64,000 nucleotides of DNA from Pseudopyrenochaeta lycopersici (lineage: Eukaryota > Ascomycota > Dothideomycetes > Pleosporales > Pseudopyrenochaetaceae). The position numbers were made by a program, and so were the translations under genes. Shown one piece after another: positions 36,649-46,541 of the stretch. How positions within the stretch are numbered: the stretch's first letter is position 1; the number at the start of each line of letters is the position of its first letter. The notes under the pieces were generated by a model. It saw only the letters and a program-made list of their open reading frames with translations, was not told the DNA's origin and ran no database searches. The stretch lies in NCBI GenBank assembly GCA_003313425.1, contig NHZP01000037.1, positions 1-64,000 on the forward strand, written 5' to 3'.

Positions 36649-37410
36649 CCGAGGACACAAGAAAAGGCGCTCGCCATTGTCGTTAAAGCGGCCTCGGATG
36701 GTTTGACTCAAGATATCCAGCATACAGTGGAAGTTGAGGGAGATGAGAGGTCTTCAGGCATTCACGCCCTTGCGGACCCAAGAAACATCCCCCCGCCTGG
36801 ACAGCGTCCTTATGGCGTCGCCGGCCCTGCTCCCGACAGCATCTCCACTTACCGTACACCGCCTACACCTCAATCAACTTCTGCGCCGGAACCTCACAGC
36901 TCTCATTCTACCAGTATCACGACACCTCAAGGCATAGAGCATGGTGGCCATCAAGGTCACTGGTCCATGAACCCGGAGCATCGCCCCGATGGCAGCGTAC
37001 CAAATGGCAACAACCACACCATCAGCCCTCCTCATTCCAATGGACCCGTCTTTCACCCTTCGGCCCCAGGTCACGCGTATGGCCAACTCAGTGATCCTTA
37101 CGCGCAGAGCACACACGTGCCTGGGTACGGGAGCACCGCACAGCAAGTCAGACGCAAGCAAGTCCGGGCCACCCAAGCCTGTAACCACTGCCGTTCCCGC
37201 AAGCAAAAATGTGACGAAGCCCGGCCATGCCAATTCTGCAGAGAGAACAATTTCGATTGCCAATACAAGGAGATCACGCTGGGTGTTTCTGAGGCCAACC
37301 AGCATACCGACATTGGCTGTGACCCCCGACCTATTTGGACGTCATTATCGGCAAGACAGACCCTCGGAAGTACGCTAATGTCGCTTCCATACTTTCCTTG
37401 TCTTCGCTGA
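36649..37410 (+). pseudogene. Zn(II)2Cys6 transcription factor, DNA-binding part only
   Basis: The frame is open from about 36649 with no ATG before the Pro/His/Ser-rich N-terminus, so an upstream exon is likely missing or unrecognised. The binuclear zinc cluster is complete: ACNHCRSRKQKCDEARPCQF then CRENNFDC, with the C-x2-C-x6-C-x5-C-x2-C-x6-C spacing, preceded by a basic VRRKQVRATQ. After CQYKEI the sequence no longer resembles a regulator linker or fungal_trans domain and stops at 37410. It lies 172 bp before the HMG-CoA reductase in the same direction. Probably a truncated regulator fragment. Confidence 0.75.
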
Positions 37411-37512
37411 CTGGCAATGATGGTTTCCAGGAGCTGCACTCTTACTGTGTATGGTGCGTTGTCATTGTCAGGAGAGCTACAATCCCGTCGCTACCCGGAG
37501 GGCCGTAGAAAG

Positions 37513-37522
37513 CTATATATAA
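37513..37522 (+). promoter_or_regulatory. TATA box upstream of HMG-CoA reductase
   Basis: CTATATATAA lies about 60 bp before the ATG at 37583, a reasonable distance for a short 5' leader. Confidence 0.5.
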
Positions 37523-37582
37523 CGCGAAAGACCTGGAATCAACCGTCACAAGCAACTTTGATTCACCCTGCAGTCTCTCAAC

Positions 37583-38734
37583 ATGAGCCTCTTGACGTCA
37601 GCTGACAAATTTGGCGCCATCCTGCCCACCGTATCTGAAGCTTATTCTGAGTTTGGCGAACCTTCCAAGATCACCATCGAAAACTTCGTCGGCTTCATCC
37701 GAGTGCCTGTAGGGTTGGCAGGTCCGCTCCAAATCCAGGGATCTGAAAACACAAATGCTAAGTTTTTCGCTCCGTTGGCTACAGTTGAGCCAACTCTCGT
37801 CGCGAGTTGTTCGCGTGGCTGCAAAGCATTCAATGAATGCGGTGGTCTACGGTTCCAGGTGCTCAGAGAAGGGATGTCTCGAGCACCCATATTCCGCTTC
37901 TCGAGCCTAAGCGAGGCTGCAACGTTCGCCGAACGCGTGCCAGCTCTGACCAATCAGTTCGCCAAAGACGCTGAGAAGACCAGTAAATACGCCCGCCTCC
38001 AGACGCTCACACCGCACATCATCGCCTTGAACGTCCACCTTAAATTCAATTACTTCTGCGGAGATGCGGTCGGACAGAACATGGTCACCATTGCCACCCA
38101 AGCGGCGTGTGACCGCTTCCTAGAGACTGATGCAGCGCGGGATCTCGGTGTAAAAGACTTCGTCATCGAGGGCGAGCTGGCATCGGATAAGAAGGCATCT
38201 TGGGGAAATGTGAAGGAGCCGAGAGGGGTGCAGGTCATAGCGTGGGGAGAGCTATCGAACAGTGTCTGCGAAAAGGTGCTCAAATGCAGCACCGAACGTC
38301 TTTATACTGTCCTTTTGTGGGCCAAGGAAGGCCAGATACGCAACGGGCAACTCGGAAGCAACATAAACACAGCTAACGCCATCGCAGCTATGTTTATAGC
38401 ATGCGGACAAGACGCTGGGAGTTTAGCGGAGGCCTCGTGGAGCCAGCTGACACCGGATTTCGACTGGAAGACGAAGACCCTCAAGCTGTCGCTATTCTTT
38501 CCGTCCTTGCCCGTTGGAGTGGTCGGCGGCGGAACGTCGTACACAGCACAAAAGGTATCGTTGGAGCTGTTGAAATGCCAGGGCCCAGGAACCAAACGAC
38601 GGCTAGCAGGGCTGGTGGCGTGTTTCGCCTTGGCCTTGGATGTGAGTACAACAGCAGCTATAGCAAGTGGGACCTTCACACAGAGCCATGAGAGGCTCGC
38701 GCGCGGGAAAGTGGATGGGTCAGCCAAGCTCTAG
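37583..38734 (+). CDS. Soluble HMG-CoA reductase (catalytic domain only)
   Basis: 383 residues in one exon, starting at ATG 37583. It would reduce HMG-CoA to mevalonate with two NADPH. Class I signatures occur in order: ENFVGFIRVPVGLAGPL (33-49), ATVEPTLVASCSRGCKAF with the catalytic Glu69, GDAVGQNM (160-167), SDKKASWGN with Lys203/204, GQDAG with Asp277, VGVVGGGTSY (311-320) and QSHERLARGK with the general-acid His369. All four catalytic residues are present. The membrane and sterol-sensing half of the usual fungal enzyme is absent. Sequence is quite diverged from housekeeping forms (EP for EG at the active-site Glu), suggesting a specialised copy, for example in a metabolite cluster or for statin-type self-resistance; that is inference. 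Confidence 0.9.
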   Translation: MSLLTSADKFGAILPTVSEAYSEFGEPSKITIENFVGFIRVPVGLAGPLQIQGSENTNAKFFAPLATVEPTLVASCSRGCKAFNECGGLRFQVLREGMSRAPIFRFSSLSEAATFAERVPALTNQFAKDAEKTSKYARLQTLTPHIIALNVHLKFNYFCGDAVGQNMVTIATQAACDRFLETDAARDLGVKDFVIEGELASDKKASWGNVKEPRGVQVIAWGELSNSVCEKVLKCSTERLYTVLLWAKEGQIRNGQLGSNINTANAIAAMFIACGQDAGSLAEASWSQLTPDFDWKTKTLKLSLFFPSLPVGVVGGGTSYTAQKVSLELLKCQGPGTKRRLAGLVACFALALDVSTTAAIASGTFTQSHERLARGKVDGSAKL

Positions 38735-38925
38735 TCGCTTTGAGATATTGTCCCAGTCTTGCTTTCGGGTAGGCCACACCATACATGGAGATGCATAGCC
38801 TCTAAAATCAAGAATAAACGTTTCTCGAATGTAATGTCCACGACCCTCGAAGTGATTTTCTAAAGACGTAGAATAGACGAGAGAATACGCTGCTGAGCAC
38901 TTCTTCTAGAGCTAGGCATGTCCAA

Positions 38926-39184
38926 TGTTGGCAGGTCTAGAAAATACGGTGATATCTGACTAGGAGAGACAGAAATTCTAGACCTTCGGTGAGACCGAGA
39001 ATATCGGATTGACCGTCGGCCAGTCCGAAGAGCTGAAGTTGAGACCGTAGATATAAAGACTAGGCTGCGCCCTGAAGAAAGACAGAGAGATAACTCAAAA
39101 CAGAGATAATTCAAAATAAAGATAGTTTCAAGCCTATTGAGAATTGCATCACATGTGCCACGTATTTGAGTACTCATACCAATA
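38926..39184 (+). repeat. Solo LTR (259 bp) with TSD TCCAA
   Basis: Begins TGTTGGCAGG, ends TACCAATA; TCCAA at 38921-38925 and 39185-39189. Same family as 26369, 39375 and 44039. Confidence 0.92.
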
Positions 39185-39374
39185 TCCAAAAGACGGTCTT
39201 GTTGTTTCTTTGTCACTGAAGGTTGTGCTGTCAAGATGGGCGTGAAGGCCGTGATCATGCGACCTTGTCTGCATAACTAACTTACTTGATGACTCTTACA
39301 CCCCCAAAATTTTGACATGTGCCGCTTTCTGCAAGGGCAGCGGGTTGTCTGCAGAAAATGACACTGGCCTAGAT

Positions 39375-39620
39375 TGTTGACAGGTCTAGAAAGTACGGTG
39401 ATATCTGATCGGAGAAACCGAAACTTTAGACTTTTCGGTAAAACCGAGAATATCGGACTGACCGTCGGCCAGTCCGAAGAGCTGAAGTTAAGGCCGTAGA
39501 TATAAAGGCTAGGCTGCGCTTTGAAGAAAAAAAGAAGAGACAACTCAAAAAAAAAGATAGTTTCAAGTCTATTGAGAATTGCATCACATGTGCCACATTA
39601 TTAGAGTACTCATACTAAAA
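39375..39620 (+). repeat. Solo LTR (246 bp) with TSD TAGAT
   Basis: Begins TGTTGACAGG; its end CTAAAA corresponds to CCAACA in the copy at 26369, changes of the C-to-T and C-to-A type. TAGAT at 39370-39374 and 39621-39625. Confidence 0.92.
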
Positions 39621-40329
39621 TAGATCAGCAGCGTCAGCGTCTCCTTGCGTATTTCAGTTCGGCGTGTCCGTGCTCCGTCCAAACGTCCCGCGCCCAACCG
39701 TTCCGATGCTGCCGTTGTTCGACACGCCAGCGTGATTTTTGGCGCGGTGCCCAGCGGGTACTTGTCAACCACTAGCGACGCACAATCCGTAATATAATGA
39801 GCTTTGCAGTATCGCATGCTGATATTTATTGCAATACGTTTCCGGATTGGGTACGGAGCGAAGATATGGACGATAGTAACTTTTTCCTCCTTTTGAGGAG
39901 TACATTTGAGGAACGATCGAAGCGTCTTCGTCGTGTATGCCAACATCCACCTGAGAAAAATGGTGGTAAAACCCTATGGCGCCAGAAATGACGCTGTCGA
40001 GAGGGGCACTATCAGTCAAGTTGACCAAGACCACAAACAAAGGTTAAGCGATCACGCTTGCAGGCATCAGGTGCCGTGCTAGAAATCAGTGCATTGGCAG
40101 GGCCAGTAGCTTTGAGATGCAGTAAGGACCCTGCCAGGATGAATGTACTCTCCCAGTTGAAGTCCTCAATATAAGCCGCTCTCTAAAGGAAAATAGCTAG
40201 CTTCAAGATAGATCGTTACTCCTGGCACAGACCCTCGGGATCAAAAGTCATTTCTTATTTCACGTGCAAGGGCATTGTGTGGTGGCCACAAGTCAGGAAT
40301 AGTAGTTGATAGGCCAAAGAGGGAGATTG
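39621..40329. other. Intergenic, no gene seen
   Basis: Short ORFs only. The stretch around 39650-39780 is GC-richer and may be decayed repeat. Confidence 0.4.
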
Positions 40330-40501
40330 TGTCAGATTCAAGGACTATTTAGCTTAATCTTTGATGAATTTTGATGATGAACGTTGTTTCTTGATTCTGT
40401 GTTACCTCTTTTCTCCTTTTATCGAGAGTGTGTGTGCCAAGTGGTTACACCCGAGCTTTGTACTACAATACAGTATCGCATACCCTCGCTTGTATCTGAC
40501 A
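40330..40501 (+). repeat. Solo LTR (172 bp) with TSD GATTG
   Basis: TGTCAGATTCAAGG...TATCTGACA, with GATTG at 40325-40329 and 40502-40506. Its 5' 60 bp match the candidate LTR at 5485, and its termini match those of the copia LTRs at 5964 and 11049. It lies about 340 bp upstream of the bZIP start. Confidence 0.93.
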
Positions 40502-40837
40502 GATTGAGTGCCGTGCATGGTGCAGTCGACAACTCAAAACATACGCAAGCCTATTTCCGCCATATATACCCGGTTGTAACTGTCCTCTACGGTTCTGCAA
40601 CAGTCAGAAACCCGTTGCCGAATGAGAGCACGAGTCCAAATACTTTGAGTGCCTTCGGCCTGCGCCGTCCCCTCTTCAACAACGGGCTCCTTCGGGCGTC
40701 GCGTTCGACCATCCTAGTTGTACATCCATGTCATAGCACTGTCTTTAGTCTATTTACCATCCTCCTATCTCAACCTGAATAAACCCAGCACTTAACTCTT
40801 CACCTTTCAAAACTCTCATTTCTTCCAACCAGCTATC

Positions 40838-42804
40838 ATGCCACACACTGATCCCAAATCAGACGACTGGCCCAAGGTCTCAGATTTCGCTGAGCGCCGC
40901 AAGATACAGAACCGCATTGCCCAGCGCAACTACCGTAGGCTTTCGCAGGTACAGTCACTCTGGGAAAGTTTGAGTTGCTAAGCGAGATCGCTTAACACGC
41001 TGCGCACAACCAGCTCATTTAAGCCAGTACTACCAATGCCACCACGTCGTCAATTTGGCGCAGAAATCTCAGGAAATGCCCGCCGAGGGCCTAATTTAAC
41101 GCCTTTGCAGCGACAAGCAATCATCTCTAAAGCTGAGGCTGGTGTTTCAGTTGCAGACCTTGTGGTTGAGTTCAAGCGTTCACCAAATTGCATCCGCACC
41201 ACTATCCGACTTGGTCGAACACGAACAACACGAGATGAAGCTCCTCGTTCTGGGCGTCCGCCAGCTCTATCGCCTCATCAGAAAAGGATCATCTATCGCA
41301 AAGCGCGCGCCCAGCCTAAGATTAAGTACTCAGAGCTTGCTCAAGCTAGTGTAGTCATATATCCAGATGGGACATCCTCAAAGCCAGTCAGCCACAGCAC
41401 ATTATATGAGACACTTAAAAGCCAAGGTCTCACTAAACATCGCTGTAAAAAGCGCCCTCGGCTGTCTGAACGTCATGCTCAGCAGCGTCGTGCGTTCTGT
41501 AGGACCTATTCAAACTTTCAGTGGCATCGCCGCACTCTCAAGTTCTCAGACGAGTGCTCTGTTCAGAAGGGTTCAGGCCACAACCAAGAGTGGTGCTTTC
41601 GATTTCCATGGGAGAAATGGAAAAAAGATATGATTACTCCAGTTAGTACTAGCAGGAGGCCTGCGCAGATGGTGTGGGGGGCTATATGGCCTGATGAACG
41701 AGGGCGGGCAAGGAGGAGCAGGCTAGTCATAATGGAGCGCGATCCTAATGCTCCACAAGGTGGCTACTCCACTGAAAGTTACATTCAAGCCTTAACAGAG
41801 GGTCTCCTGCCTAGCCACCAGCGTTCACAGCTCTTTATGCAGGATAACGCGCGCATCCATACATCAAGAAGGGCAAGGAGCTGGCTAGCTGAGCAGGATA
41901 TCAACACTATCATCTGGCCACCTTACTCACCAGATCTCAACCCAATTGAGCACCTCTGGTGGCACCTTAAGAAGCGCATGAATCGCTTCTATCCTCAATA
42001 TAACAACTATAGCGTAGCTGAACAAGAGTGGGATGGTTTCTGTAAGGCCTTAAAGAGGTGCTGGCGCAGTATACCTAGTAACCTTATCAAGGCGCTGATT
42101 TTGAGTATGCCTCGCCGGATTCAAGCCTGTAAAAAAGCGCGCGGCTGGCAGACGAAGTACTAGCTACCTAGCTATCTCCTCAAATAAAAAAATCAGTCTC
42201 TTTATCGCGTTTGAGGCTATTTTACTATATAGTTGTGATACAGCTGCTGTGTTAGTGATCGGTGGGGTAAGCTTGGCAACCAAAACTTTCCCGTAAGAAC
42301 TGTACTAGGTAACGACATCTTCCAGAACGATCTGCTGAGTCTCGTCTAGGCAAGAAGCTCAAGAAAAAGTTAGAAGACATGCAGGGTCGTGCCGCACTTG
42401 ATCCTGATGCAGGAGATCAGTATGCAGAGTCTCGTTCTACACCTCGAGTGCCCCGTCAAAATTGGGCAGGAAGCCACTACAGTCCTCCACACGCGGAACA
42501 CCACTTTACTATACCTATGTACACTGAAACTCGCTCGGTCTCTCCAACGCTGTGTTTATGTTCAGATTCGACCGCTCCAGCATCGGATTCCGCAGCTTCG
42601 ACACGCCTCGAGCCACTCATTACATCTGCCACACCTACTCACTCTACTCACCCCAGCACATTGTTTGACCCTCCTCATTCTTTGACAAACAGGTATACTG
42701 TTGGCGAAGAGATCAGTCCGTTCAGCGCTGGTTATGCGGCAATGGCAGGAAATTCTAGCTCTGTAATAGGATACCCAAATGCCACGGCCCAGTTGTCCAG
42801 GTGA
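40838..42804 (+). CDS. bZIP transcription factor, intron occupied by a Tc1 element
   Basis: Exon 1 (40838-40934) and exon 2 (42350-42804) join in frame to give 183 residues. The splice restores the basic region RRKIQNRIAQRNYR followed by KKLKKKLEDMQ, the fungal AP-1-like bZIP signature with the invariant Asn and Arg; the leucine zipper is short. The rest is Ser/Thr/Pro-rich with no clear domain. The donor is GTAGG, the acceptor TCGTCTAG. The intron would be about 62 bp, but a 1351-bp Tc1 element with its TA duplication sits inside it, making it 1415 bp. Whether splicing still works is unknown. Related fungal bZIPs often have ankyrin repeats downstream; none is visible here. Confidence 0.8.
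40952..42302 (+). mobile_element. Tc1-like DNA transposon, apparently intact (1351 bp)
   Basis: Bounded by TA (40950-40951 and 42303-42304). Both ends start CAGT and share 24 of 32 positions in the inverted repeat, including GGGAAAGTTT and GTTGC. One complete transposase ORF lies inside. Inserted in the bZIP intron in the same orientation. Confidence 0.93.
41036..42163 (+). CDS. Tc1-family transposase (DD34E), intact
   Basis: 375 uninterrupted codons. N-terminal helix-turn-helix domains (LTPLQRQAIISKAEAGVSVA, then a second around residues 80-130) lead to the catalytic triad: Asp172 in KFSDECSV, Asp270 in FMQDNARIHTS and Glu305 in PYSPDLNPIEHLW, the last two separated by 34 residues. The C-terminus ends SMPRRIQACKKARG, typical of fungal Tc1 enzymes. 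It would cut at TA sites using the flanking inverted repeats. No stop or frame change is seen, so this copy could be, or recently was, active. Confidence 0.95.
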   Translation: MPPRRQFGAEISGNARRGPNLTPLQRQAIISKAEAGVSVADLVVEFKRSPNCIRTTIRLGRTRTTRDEAPRSGRPPALSPHQKRIIYRKARAQPKIKYSELAQASVVIYPDGTSSKPVSHSTLYETLKSQGLTKHRCKKRPRLSERHAQQRRAFCRTYSNFQWHRRTLKFSDECSVQKGSGHNQEWCFRFPWEKWKKDMITPVSTSRRPAQMVWGAIWPDERGRARRSRLVIMERDPNAPQGGYSTESYIQALTEGLLPSHQRSQLFMQDNARIHTSRRARSWLAEQDINTIIWPPYSPDLNPIEHLWWHLKKRMNRFYPQYNNYSVAEQEWDGFCKALKRCWRSIPSNLIKALILSMPRRIQACKKARGWQTKY

Positions 42805-44038
42805 AGCTCTCGTCCCAAGCATTAAGTCACACCTGGTGCTTTCCAACTCCCTAAACATAACAATCCAACACCTGAAAGGCCCAGAGCTGACGACTAGCAG
42901 CGTTCCGGTAGCTGAAGAGCTCTTGCAGTCCATTGGCGACGATTGTGGCAACGTTCAAACTCCATTCTAGGGTCTCAGGGTCATGGCGAGCGATATGTGC
43001 GCAAGTAGAAGGAGAGAACTGACTTGGTTGCAAGAGCTACAGAATTAAGCTAATCATACGCTCACGAGCAGCAGTCTGTGCAGAGATCATGTGATCTGAA
43101 GTCAACATAGGGCGTATTGACAAAATACTTGAAGCGAAAAACTTCGTGTTTTTTACATCATCACTTATCATCCAAACACATGATGCCCATGCTGCGATCG
43201 TGCCAACCATTATAGCCTGTTTGTTCCCCAAGATACACTTCGAAAACGGAGTCTTTGCGAGCTGAGCGGCAGGCATGGGAAGCTAGCGGTGAAGAGGAAG
43301 GGTCGGCGGAAGAGCGGGGCTGGTACATGTGTCACGCATTAGCATGACGATTTTTGGTCCCTTTTGCTAAATGGAGAGCCATGTTCTAAAGTTAGACACA
43401 AGGGCCCAGCGTCCACCCGCATAAACCGAAAGTAATCTGCGGTATACAAAGTGACTGAACCAACGCACAACCGTTAGCTAACATTGTCGAAGCCATGTCC
43501 CCAGACGTACGTCAAAAGATCCCTGCGCAACTATTCTGATCGTCACACCAAGCATTCTTCACCGAGGCACAGTTGAGACATGCTTCCCTAGTATCCCAGC
43601 CGCGCCGAACGCGAGAAGACGCAAAAAGGGAAGAGACAAACATGGCACTCAGGCTAGACGTTGTCCAACGGATTCAGCAGATGACATAGGACAATGATCG
43701 ATTAGGGCGCGAGCTTGAGTTGGAGCGCGAGGGCATGCATGGTAGCAGAAGCAGAGCGAGTCGTCGATACTGCAGTATGCACTTGAAGAGAGATCGGAGG
43801 GGACATTACGGCACTGAATGTAAAGGCCTGTAGACAAATAGCAGATAAACTCGAATTGAAGCCGTCTTACCGGTCGTGGTAAAGCGAGAAGTTGTCAAGA
43901 CATATTGCACGTGTAAAATTAGCTTCGTGTAAAACGAAATCAGTAAAAACCGAACTCCTAATCTGAATGTGCGTTTTCGTCCAGTCCAATTATGTTTTAA
44001 GCCTCCGAAAGAATGCTTGATCTCTACGTTCGTAAAGT
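42805..44038. other. Intergenic; possible broken coiled-coil ORF near 43642-43832
   Basis: A plus-strand stretch from ATG 43642 (LDVVQRIQQM, stop, DNDRLGRELELEREGM) resembles the start of a coiled-coil protein broken by one TAG. Nothing else is supportable. Confidence 0.3.
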
Positions 44039-44236
44039 CTCAATAGGCTTTAGACTATCTTAATTTTGAGGAATCTCTCTCTTCCTTCAGAGCGCAGCCT
44101 AGTCTTTATATCTACGGTCTCAACTTCAGCTCTTCGGATTGGCCGACGGTCAATCCGATATTCTCGGCCTCACCGAAGGTCTAGAATTTCGGTCTCTCCT
44201 AGTCAGATATCACCGTATTTTCTAGACCTGTCAACA
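44039..44236 (-). repeat. Truncated solo LTR of the TGTTGACAGG family
   Basis: Matches 39375-39575 in inverted orientation. The outer (3') 45 bp are missing and no target duplication is present. Confidence 0.85.
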
Positions 44237-44629
44237 TTCTACAACTTCACGCGCCAGAGGTGCTCGAATAGCAGTGCTTTCACCGCGTGCTCACCAAATA
44301 CTCGGTACGGTGCCCAGGACTTTGAGTTAGTGCACTGTCATAACTGTGGCATTCACCATCTTACCGGACGGCGTATGGTTGCCACTGCCTCGATGTTCTA
44401 TGTGTGGCACGATGCATTCTTTGTTGTGGTTCAACCGCTGGACGTACTGTACATATATTTACTGCAAGCATGTGCGAGCGTGACTGGGTCTGACAGTGGG
44501 TAGTCCATGGTGTTAAGGTAATGCATAGATCCAGGTGTATGGTATTATATGCTAGCCTTTGGGCATCGTCGACCAATTGAACTTTATCAACCTGCAAATG
44601 AGATTCAAGGCGAGATCGCGCTCAGCCGG

Positions 44630-45466
44630 TTACTCGCTCTTGTCGTTGCCACTGCGCTTTCTAGCAGTCCGCCTGGTACGCTTCATCTTTCCTGACGAGT
44701 CCATCTCATATCCCAAACTCCTAAGCATAGTCTCCATGGACTCGCAACGGTGGGAAAGGCCCGCAAGCAAGTTTGTCCATTCGGCTTTCTCTGATTGGAA
44801 TTGCTCTGACCTATTCTTATCCTCCTGCTGCAGTGAGCGCAACACAGCCTCAAGCTCTTGACACCGCCTTTCCATGCCATCTACTCCAAGCTTCTCAAGT
44901 GGAATACCATGTACTTGATCAGAGCTCCCTTCGAGCTCGCTGGTCTGAGTTTCTCGCATTATGTGTGCCTGCTCTGTTGCTATGCTCTGCTGTCTTGCCA
45001 CTTCAAGGTGTAGTCTCAAAGCCAGTATCTGACTTTCCAACTCGATCTTCTCTTTCTTATGCTGCTCCCTATCCTTAGTGCTTTTGTGCTCAAGGCCCTT
45101 AATCGTCATCTCTTTCTCGTACAGCTTTCTTCGAGCTTCGTTGACGTAGTACGTGATGTGTTGGAGTTGGAAGTCAAGTTGGCGATCATCAATCTGCAGC
45201 GGACTATGAGTATTGGGTTCCATGCTAGAAAGACGGATCAGCAAACCTGAGACGGATCTCGTTCTACTCCTGTACTCTGAGAAGCCATTGCGAGCACGAT
45301 CAGACTGTCCTTTGGCTAGTGCTTTGTGGAAGAGTGCAGTGAAGTTCAGGTAAACGTTGGCCGGGTTAAAGGGGCTTTTAAGGTGGCTGGTCATAACGAG
45401 CCAAACCCAACACAGCCAGTGATCTATTTTCGAAGATGCACGCTGTACTGTTTTTGGTGTTCGCAT
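44630..45466 (-). CDS. Hypothetical coiled-coil protein
   Basis: Open frame of 278 codons from ATG 45466, with a more credible start possibly at ATG 45223 (MEPNTHSPLQIDDRQLDFQL), giving 197 residues. Residues 85-250 are strongly helical and heptad-like (ARRKLYEKEMTIKGLEHKS, KKEKIELESQILALRLHLE, CQELEAVLRSLQQEDKN), and the C-terminus is basic (KMKRTRRTARKRSG). This pattern occurs in many lineage-specific Pezizomycotina proteins next to transposons. No enzyme motif. Function unknown. Confidence 0.55.
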   Translation of the reverse strand: MRTPKTVQRASSKIDHWLCWVWLVMTSHLKSPFNPANVYLNFTALFHKALAKGQSDRARNGFSEYRSRTRSVSGLLIRLSSMEPNTHSPLQIDDRQLDFQLQHITYYVNEARRKLYEKEMTIKGLEHKSTKDREQHKKEKIELESQILALRLHLEVARQQSIATEQAHIMRETQTSELEGSSDQVHGIPLEKLGVDGMERRCQELEAVLRSLQQEDKNRSEQFQSEKAEWTNLLAGLSHRCESMETMLRSLGYEMDSSGKMKRTRRTARKRSGNDKSE

Positions 45467-46541
45467 GTGCAGGTTCGAGAATGCTGCGGTGTAGTCTGTT
45501 GTCGTTGACGTAACAAAGAGGCAACAACGCCTAGTCTCGCGCTTATAGACTGAACTGCAGATTGGCTCTCAGGTGCCATCACTGCAGCTGAACCTGGGCA
45601 TGGCAGAAGTCCATTCTCCCACAGTACAAGGCAAGGAACCACGTTCAAGGTTCAGCTACTAATTCCAGCAAGTGATGAGCATCAAAACTGAATTCAAATT
45701 TGTCATTGCTTACCTGTGAGCTGACCCATGGCTATCCATACGGTCGTTGCCGTCGTAAGTTTTTAGTGTGGCCGTCAGTTGCGTCACACAACCCCTGCCG
45801 GCGTGATACACATGTACTATTATCGGATACACTAACCTAGGGAGCGTCATGTTGACAATAATCATAGTTGCGCTTGACGTAACGTCTAAACTTTAAACTC
45901 CAATTTTCTCTTTCGATTGAGCCTGAGCAATGGCGCCTGTGCAAACGAGCAATCTTAAAGGTCACAAACTGAGAGTCAAGTGCCGCGAAGAGCTGTCAAA
46001 GCATATACGTATGATGAAGCACCGGAGGCATTTGAACTGAACTGACCATGATTCAGGGAGTAGGATCGGAACCATGGTGAAATTGCCGCTGGTCCCCCGC
46101 TTGATTTAGCGTTATCGAGTGCCCCCTGTCAGCGTGACTGCTAGCACTGCACTCCTTCCATTCAGCAATGTGATCGTTAAGGATTGCCTACGTCGGGCTG
46201 AAACAAACGCTGGGAATCCCATCGTCTATATAGGCCTTTCTTTTCATCAGATGCCAATAACAAGCTGGCCGTCTTCATTTTCCATGAGAACGGGATTTTG
46301 GCAAAAGCTGCCAGTCAAGAGTCGAAGATCATCCTTGCCCCATCCCAACTTCTTGCCAGTACCATGTCCCATGAGTCTGGCATACCTTCGCCATCCCTTG
46401 AAGATTGGATAAGCTTTCCGCCTAAACCATGCTTCGTCTTGCAGTCAGAAAATGGATGGCTCAGCAATGACACAGGTACGTGTTCTCCACTTGGCTTTAG
46501 CTGTGTGCCATTTGTTTGACTGTTCGACTCTGTTTGACTCA
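45467..46541. other. Intergenic; protein-like fragment at about 46240-46476
   Basis: A plus-strand frame (NKLAVFIFHENGILAKAASQ, PPKPCFVLQSENGWLSND) ends at a GTACGT donor-like site at 46477. It looks like a gene fragment but matches nothing I recognise, and sequence after the intron-like stretch is antisense LINE. Confidence 0.3.

Noticed and set aside
36433..36723. 96-codon minus-strand ORF upstream of the Zn2Cys6 fragment
   Set aside because: It overlaps the regulator frame and has no motif or credible start.
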